Shown here piece by piece: positions 57,400 through 64,000 of a stretch of 64,000 nt of DNA. The stretch comes from Kingdonia uniflora. Taxonomy: Eukaryota; Streptophyta; Magnoliopsida; Ranunculales; Circaeasteraceae. A model generated the notes under the pieces. That model saw only the letters and a program-made list of their open reading frames with translations. It was not told where the DNA came from and searched no databases. The stretch covers positions 62,001 to 126,000 of the forward strand of contig JACGCM010001161.1 of the NCBI GenBank assembly GCA_014058105.1. The letters are read 5' to 3'. A program made the position numbers and the translations under genes. Position 1 is the stretch's first letter. The number at the start of each line of letters is the position of its first letter.

Positions 57400-59340
57400 G
57401 AGCAATAAACGACTTAGCACCGTGTGCTACATCCATATCGAAGTGTTAGATAACTCTTCCGATATATATTGCTTAGTGTATGAGTATGTCACTATCAAGA
57501 TGTTCGATCTGCAAATCGAGACATTACTTGATTTCCTAAGGTCTTGTATTTCAAATTCCTTCCCAAGGTATTCGGCGACTCTCGCGATCTCCCCCGGAGG
57601 TATATCCAAATCATTTAGTATACTGTTATGATGAGTGAAGCTAATATTTTTGTTCTAAATAATAATGCATGGACATATAAGGATATTCGCAAAGTTCCCG
57701 ACCTTCAAATACTCAATCAACTTACTATGTCTCATGGGCCCTGATTGCTTCAAGTTAACAATAACTATTCTAGTTTTATTACGTACGCACCTCGTGTGTT
57801 GGGCTTAATTGATTCCAGAAGCTTATACCTCCCCAGGTGGCTTCATGTAGATATCCGTATCTAGTTTCCCATATAAATACAAGATATTTACATCAGACGC
57901 ATGTCTAGCTTGTCCTTGGCAACTTGACACACTAATCAGTACCGAAACATTAAAGCATCCATAACCGGGTAATAGGTCACACTGCAATTGATGCCAGGTC
58001 TCTTAAAGATTTTTTGGGCAACTAATCTTGCCTTGACCAAATTATATCTCCGAGTTAATCCTATTTTTGTACCTTTCCCATTTATAATCGACAGGCTCAA
58101 TTATATCACTTCGCATTATGCTAGCAAGCTGAGCTCCGCTTGGATTCTAGATGCCCATTTTGGCCAATGTACAACAGCACATAGTTATTTACAATAAGTG
58201 GTTCTGAATCCTCATCCTTGATAGCGAGTACAATAACGAATATGAATACTTTATCAACAAATCTCTACTGAAGGATCTTATGTTATGCTTATTACAGACT
58301 TTTAATAGATCGAGATCTCATTATTATTATACGTATGCGTCACCCTGAGCTAGTATCGTAATGCATCAACTGGTCGCGTAGCTACCATTACCTCATCGAT
58401 GGGTGGTTCCATCCTCGATGAACTGACTACACCATTAGTCATATTTATCCCATATTCTGCAGCTCCCCGGCTTAGAATACTTTCTTTCAACGATGCTCCG
58501 CACTAAGCGCAAGCCTCAGATTCATTTGTGATATTAATTCCCCTGGAACGTTCAGCTGCAGTACTAGTTCCCTTGGCATATTCTATTGTGTAGGTGTATT
58601 ACTTGTAGGTACATACACTTACAATACTTTAATAGTGTCTATGAATGTGTTTTGCAATTTATTTACGACCTATTGGAGGTTTGTAATCTGTTGAACCTTA
58701 ATGTCACCTAACTTATGTATATGAATCTAGATGAGACAGCGATGGTATTTTCCAAGACCTCTTGGAAACATCCTCAACATTGACTACCATATCTCCCTCC
58801 AATGTTGGGAATATCGTCTCATCAAAGTGACAATTATCTGCCCTGCAGTATATACATCACCAGTGGATTCCAAATATCCAGTGATAAATGCGAATTATAA
58901 CCCATATAATACCAAGCCGACGTTGAGGGTCTCATCTTCATACATTGTAGTACGATTGACACCTATACAAAACATCCAAATGTTTATCGATGGGCGACAC
59001 TGGGATCCAACCCAGTTACTAGTTGTTTTTGGGATAAATAATTTGATAATTTGTTATGGAACGAACCATAATCAGTGCTGTGGGAGCAAGAATGCATATC
59101 CCACACACTAGCCGGAAGCTGTGATCGTAATAACAGTGGCCTAACGATTATTCTAAATCGCTTGATTAAGTTCTCTGTCAATCCCGAGTTGGGTATGGTA
59201 TGGGGTACTCACGATGCTCAATCATCTATCCTATTTAGCAATAAATTAATCATCAAAAGCCTGTATGTCACACTCTCAAGCCCCCGTCAAGTCGTATCGA
59301 TCGACTTTGATCGGTTAATCCAGGAATAGAGCCCGCGATC
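57400..59340 (-). pseudogene. copia integrase and RT remnants
   Basis: At 59181-58984, ENLIKRFRIIVRPLLLRSQL and QLVTGLDPSVAHRF are the integrase C-terminal block. At 57609-57427, IARVAEYLGKEFEIQDLRKS corresponds to the RT segment after the catalytic motif. The sequence between is recognisable only in short pieces. The frame is broken throughout. Confidence 0.65.
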
Positions 59341-59712
59341 AAATAATCTAAGTAAAAAGTCGTGTTAACGTTACATTCCTAGATTTTAATAATAGGCAAA
59401 CGTAAGACCATCTCCTAGATATGTCTATTATGACCATAAATATTCAGGTGGACCACAATGTGGATGGATATGTCTAGATGTGTATCCATGGATGCATTTG
59501 GAGTAAAGGCTAGAGATCCTACTCCACCTTGGTCATACCAGGATGAAATAATAGACTTTCCTTGAAAGTAATTATTACACATACACTATCTAGATCTTCT
59601 CTCTTGATGTAATCCCGATAATCCTCCTTACTATCCAATCCCTGAGGAGTGTATTGGAAACTGTTCTAATAGTATGTTATAACATTTAGACATGAAGTAA
59701 ATGCACAGAACC

Positions 59713-60465
59713 TGTTGGGGGTGAACGTATGGAATACATCCCCCGTGCGCAATTTGGTTTTATCCGTTATCCTCATGGCATACAAATAATCAACCAAGAA
59801 ACATATATAGACACAATAATTCATGCACACATAACACAATATTTACCGGAGGTTCACCCTAAGGTTACTCCCCACCACCAAGTTAGAAATCCACTATGTA
59901 TCCAAGTTCAATTATAAGCCCTCAAGAGATTCTAACAAACATGAAATTCTCTAATCTCATAATAGCCTCACATAGATTTATAACAAAAAAAATCCATCAA
60001 GAACCCAAAGTTTACCTCAACAAAAACCATATTGCATACATTCTTCTTGAAACTCTTTAATCTTCTCTCTTTATTGATTTCTAATCTTAAAAACCAAGAA
60101 GTACTTCTCCTTTCACCATCAAATCCCAAAAGAGCACCCTCCACCATCTTCCTTGTAAAGACCAACTCTTTAAAAGGTTTATCATAGAGGCTACATTTCT
60201 TCTAGATTTTAAGTTTCTCTCACCTACAAAGGCTTTTTAACTCAGAGTATCATAGTCTAACAAAACCCTAGCTTTTATAGACTCTCTATTAGGTCATCAA
60301 TGAAGTATGCATCACGAGACAAACCACCACCTTGGAATATATCCTCTTTAAAACTAACTTTCAAAATAAACAATACGGTTTTCGTTCGAACGACATAGAG
60401 TTTTGTTCGAACGACTTTATGTCTCGTTCGAATGACTTTGTCTATTTTTGAGCCGTAACCTAACA
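59713..60465 (-). repeat. 3' LTR of non-autonomous element
   Basis: 753 bp; partner of 61388-62155. TCGTTCGAACGA at 60382-60393. Confidence 0.85.
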
Positions 60466-61387
60466 ATCTTCACATCGGCGAAAAAACTTTAATTCATGTC
60501 TTCATTGACCATCCATAGCGCGAACAAACCCATCAACAAAATCCCTAAACTTGTTTACTTCGTATCCGCTACCTACGATCAAAACATTTTCGTACCCAAA
60601 GCCGAATACCTTTGTCAAAACCGATGACCATCCATTAGCTTCTTTTTACTCCGTGATAAACCATACTTCCGAGTTTGCTTCACCTGCAGCCATGAAACTA
60701 TACCACTCCAACTTCTGCTTTGAACACAGCTCTATAAGCACCATCAAGTCCACCCCTGAACTCCACAAAAAAGAGCCTCCGAAACAGTAATTTCATCTAT
60801 ACCAATAAAATCACACAATTTTGCCTATACCAGCAAAATCAGAACCAGTTTAATCTAGAAAGGAAAAATTAAACACTACACACTAACCCGACCATGTCGA
60901 AAAAACCTGCAAAATTTGACTCTATGTCGCAAACCTAGAGTCTCCGCACATCGACACATTTTTTCACCACACGAACCATAACTTGCGATCATAATTCATG
61001 AAAAATTATGACCTACAAATTTAGTAATCAACCTTGGTGAATAACTTGAGGTGCCACCACGACTACCAAATTTAACGAACATCGGTCATAGAGAAAAGGC
61101 CATCCCCTCTTATCGAACTTTTGAAGCTTTTGCCTGAACCACTCCACCTTAAAAAAAGTATTATGTTCAAGCCTTTCTCACAACATAAACCATGTTGTTA
61201 TGCTTATGTACAATATAATTTTCATCTAAATCTCTTCCTCCCAAACTCCACCGCTTGAGAAAATCATGTAGCCAAAATAACCGAAACCAAATCCATCTTG
61301 AAAAAATCGAATATCCGACTTAACCATCAAACCCAAGAATCTTCAATAACTATAATCCCAAGGTCTTAACCTCACTCTGATACCAAT
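60466..61387. other. interior of non-autonomous LTR element
   Basis: No retroviral domain on either strand. An open stretch of 79 codons on the plus strand (60551-60790) shows no recognisable motif and is antisense to the element; I do not call it a gene. Confidence 0.6.
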
Positions 61388-62155
61388 TATTGGGGATAAC
61401 GTGCGGAAAACATCCCCCGTGCGCAATTTGGTTTTATCCGTTATCCTCATGGCATACAAATAATCAACCAAGAAACATATATAGACACAATAATTCATGC
61501 ACACATAACACAATATTTACCAGAGGTTCACCCTAAGGCTACTCCCCACCACCAAGTTAAAAATCCACTATGTATCCAAGTTTAATTACAAGCCCTCAAG
61601 AGATTCCAACGAACATGGAATTCTCTAATCTCATAATAGCCTCACATAGTTTTACAAGAAAAAAAAATTAATCAAGGACCCGAAGATTACCTCAACAAAA
61701 ACCATGTTGCATACCTTCTTCTTGAAACCCTTCAATCTTCTCTCTTCTCTCTTCATTGATTTCTCATCTTAGCAACCAAGAGGTACTTCCCCTCTCACCA
61801 TCTAATCTCAAGAGAATACCCTCCAGCTTCTTCCTTGTAAAGACCAACTCTTTACAAGGTCTATCATAGAGGCTACATCTCTTCAAGATTTTAAGTTTCT
61901 CTTACCCACAAAGGCTTTTTAACTTAGAGTATCATAGTCTAATAAAGCCTTAGCTTTTATAGACTCTCTATTAGGTCATCAGCGAAGTATGCATCATGAG
62001 ACAAACCATCGCCTTGGAATATATCCCCTTCAAAACTAACTTTTAAAACAGACAATACAGTTTTCGTTCGAACGACTTTAACGAAAAACTTTTTCGTTTG
62101 AACGGCTTTATGTCTCGTTCGAACGACCTTTCTGTTTTTTAGCCATAACCTAACA
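61388..62155 (-). repeat. 5' LTR of non-autonomous element
   Basis: 768 bp; TCGTTCGAACGA at 62064-62075 and again at 62115-62126. Confidence 0.85.
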
Positions 62156-62736
62156 TAACCTTGTTTGTCATTTTTTTATTCATTACGTGATAAGCATTAT
62201 CATGTATCTCCCTAAAGTTAGTAAAATCCGGGTAGATTTACTATTATATAAAGTGGACTAGATACCATATATCGTACCGTTAAAGAGTAATAGCGTGACG
62301 CACTTAGTGCATTCTATCATGTTGGCCGTGCCAATGATATTTGTGTTATCCCCGATGCACAAGGTTAGACAAGAAATATATTTAAATCTCAAAAGGGTCG
62401 AGTGCGTGGTACGAATGTCTCTTAGACATGTGTCGCCACTCATCCAATCATCGGTCATGCTCAATGAGCAGATAGATCCATAGGCGAGTTGTATATAGTA
62501 GATCAACTATCATATATAGAATTTAACTACTTCTCAAGCAATAAATTCGAATAATCATAATTTAGAATAAAATTAAAATCTCATGTATGTCACGAGCACT
62601 TTATTGAAATATAAATGATTTATTCCTAACATAATAAAAAATACTGACAAAAAGTAAATCAAGTCTATACGAGAAAAGAAACTACTAGTGTTCTCTCTAC
62701 TATGATATCACATGTCTACAAAGAAATCGTTACGGA

Positions 62737-63470
62737 TTACTCTGTATGTTGATCCATGCGGGCATCAGTGTCGTCGAAGAAGTCTGACGCTGCTAACTTC
62801 ATAGTGATAGAAGTTATCTCAGTGGTGATGTGGTTAGCTTGAACTTTGACTCGAGGCACCCACGGTGTCTTGCAGTCGCATACCCAGTGTCCAGCTGCCC
62901 CACATCTTAAATAAGGAGATTCTGAATCTGGCTTCTTGATCTTCTTTGGTGTCTGTGGTTTACCAACCTTTTTAAACCTATTGTGTGTCTGAGGGCCCAG
63001 GAATCCCCAATCTTTACCTTCAGTCGCATTCCCACTTCTAGAACCCCGTTCGTGGTTATCTTTGTTATGAGATAAGATCTTCTGTACAACTAGTTTCTTC
63101 ATCCTAAGGGGAAACCTCTTATTTTTCTTAAAAACAAATTTGCCTTCTTGTTCCGTAGTGAGCAAGAGTTAGATCAGATCTCCAGGACTACTAAATTCTA
63201 TTTTCGCATACTGGTCCCTGAGAGCAGCCTGTGAATGTAGAAATATGGAAAAAGTCTTTTGCAAAACCTCTTATATGAAGACATAATCATTATTGAGCCT
63301 CCTTGCCAAAACAATCTTCTGTAGTGCTGAGTTGTAGCCAGCTATAGTCTTGAAGTCACATAACCTCAAGTTGTTTCAGCGGTTATGGTTCTTATAGTTC
63401 GTTAGGGCCTGTTGCAGACTAAAGCGTTCCTCTAAGCTTGTCCATAACACATATGGATCTCCGTAGCATG
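62737..63470 (-). pseudogene. copia-type gag with zinc knuckle
   Basis: Upstream part in broken frame: ENTCYGDPYVLWTSLEERFS, LRLCDFKTIAGYNSALQKIV. Open from 63165: FKKNKRFPLRMKKLVVQ, then RCGAAGHWVCDCKTPWVPRV, a CCHC knuckle in which the first Cys is replaced (YLRCG where CxRCG is usual). Stops at about 63385, 63274 and 63172. It fits the gag position of the copia element. Confidence 0.7.
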
Positions 63471-63634
63471 TATTCTCAAACCTCAGCTCTAGCTGAAGGT
63501 GGGCGTGCATAGCCACAACATGGTATGTGCCCTTAGTGGTTCAGAGACGGTATTATCTGCAGCAATCGGCTTTGAGACATTCATTATTTGCAGATGGAGT
63601 TTTATGTTCGTACACCAAGAAAGGTAGTTGGAAC

Positions 63635-64000
63635 TGTAGCGGCGTATTCTGCATCGCGAACTTATGCTTCATCTTCGAACTATATACGAACTTTCGATCT
63701 TACCAACAGAGCACGTGGCACAAAAATATCCAAGACAACAACGTCAAGAAGAAAATACAACATGAATTTCTCAACCAACACCACTCGTTCATGAGGCTCC
63801 TCGTACTATTGGTTGAGAGCCGTCTTGTAATAGCTTATTTCTTATTTCAGGCTCCTCATACTATTGGTTGAGAGCCGTCTTGTAATAGCTTATTTCTTAT
63901 TTCAGACTCAATGCTTCATCCTCAAACTCATCAGCATACAGGAAATACTACTAAAGACATATTCAATATTCCTCAGTTCGAGTCATTATTTTTGACCTCT
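63635..64000 (+). mobile_element. rearranged Tat-family LTR ends at window edge
   Basis: TGTAGCGGCGTATTCTGCAT at 63635 aligns with the LTR start at 7359, up to GAGCACGTGGCACAA (63710-63725). Then a segment equal to the pre-LTR region of the first element follows (63760-63825, CTCAACCAACACCACTCG), and LTR starts TGTAATAGC at 63826 and 63881. A 55-bp piece is duplicated (63794-63848, 63849-63903). So remains of two copies are joined here; the element continues beyond 64000. Confidence 0.65.
63770..63817 (+). other. hairpin beside Tat-family LTR, right edge
   Basis: CTCAACCAA (63770-63778) and TTGGTTGAG (63809-63817), an exact 9-bp stem with the same 48-base span as at 7301-7348. Confidence 0.7.

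Larger units (their letters stand above)
59713..62155 (-). mobile_element. non-autonomous LTR element, 2.4 kb
   Basis: LTRs 59713-60465 and 61388-62155 (about 760 bp, some 93 percent alike) end TGTTAGG and CCCCAACA in the minus direction. Flanks GAACC (59708-59712) and TAACC (62156-62160) match at 4 of 5. Beside the right LTR, TTGGTATCAGAGTGAGG (61370-61386, minus) is a tRNA-Met primer site, which fixes the orientation. The 922-bp interior has no gag or pol. Each LTR has two to three GTTCGAACGA words. Confidence 0.85.
56126..63500 (-). mobile_element. degraded Ty1/copia element, interrupted
   Basis: Minus-strand order from high coordinates: gag with zinc knuckle (63470-62737), interruption by a separate LTR element (59713-62155), integrase C-terminus (59340-58930), RT (to about 57420), RNase H (56830-56594), purine tract and 3' LTR. 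This is the Ty1/copia gene order. The 5' LTR is not found; the right end is taken over by gypsy-type sequence after about 63500. Coding regions are riddled with stops. Confidence 0.7.

Noticed and set aside
60375..60440. Heat-shock element array
   Set aside because: The TTCGAA words lack the alternating nGAAn spacing of heat-shock elements.

Overview
The window is nuclear DNA of a flowering plant, most likely a eudicot. The evidence is plant-type introns, LTR retrotransposons primed by tRNA-Met-like sites, Tourist and hAT MITEs, and three recognisable plant genes. By eye, mobile elements make up well over two thirds of it. All three host genes lie on the minus strand and look intact: the coatomer alpha subunit (8669-18331), a small oxidoreductase-like CCGSGC protein (37834-38253) and an 11-exon gene for a conserved, probably plastid, protein of unknown function (48511-55923). 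Apart from the plastid-type protein's exons, nearly everything else is transposon.

Layout. 1-8125: 3' two thirds of a decayed Ty3/gypsy element of the Tat/Retand/Ogre type: pol, a tandem array, a long antisense ORF region and the 3' LTR. 8126-18640: coatomer alpha gene with its 5' UTR intron and promoter; its first coding intron holds a complete 4.1-kb chromovirus (13049-17139, TSD AATAG). 18893-37578: a nest. An old long-inverted-repeat element contains a 17-kb LTR element (19074-36227), which contains a second Tat-type element (22225-35385). The outer LTR element carries captured pieces of two host genes (NAB-domain/NETWORKED and EXO70). The inner one carries a spliced antisense gene. 37834-38253: oxidoreductase-like gene. 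39024-43737: second chromovirus (TSD GTAGG). 43826-47948: hAT and Tourist elements and unassigned sequence. 48511-55923: plastid-type gene whose introns hold a Tourist MITE, a foldback MITE, LTR remnants, a SINE-like piece and a solo LTR sitting exactly on a splice donor. 56126-63500: degraded Ty1/copia element split by a 2.4-kb non-autonomous LTR element (59713-62155). 63635-64000: end of another Tat-family copy.

The points most worth following: (1) a hairpin of exactly 48 nt next to the polypurine tract in four Tat-family copies; (2) an antisense gene with two introns inside the inner Tat element, matched by antisense coding remnants in the first element; (3) homologous tandem arrays of different period at the same place in three elements; (4) head-to-head capture of NAB and EXO70 fragments; (5) a solo LTR whose target-site duplication is the GTAAG splice donor itself; (6) repeated palindromes around GTTCGAAC with changing but still symmetrical arms in three unrelated repeats. 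Coordinates of splice sites and LTR ends were read by hand from sequence. Family assignments come from remembered motifs, not from searches.
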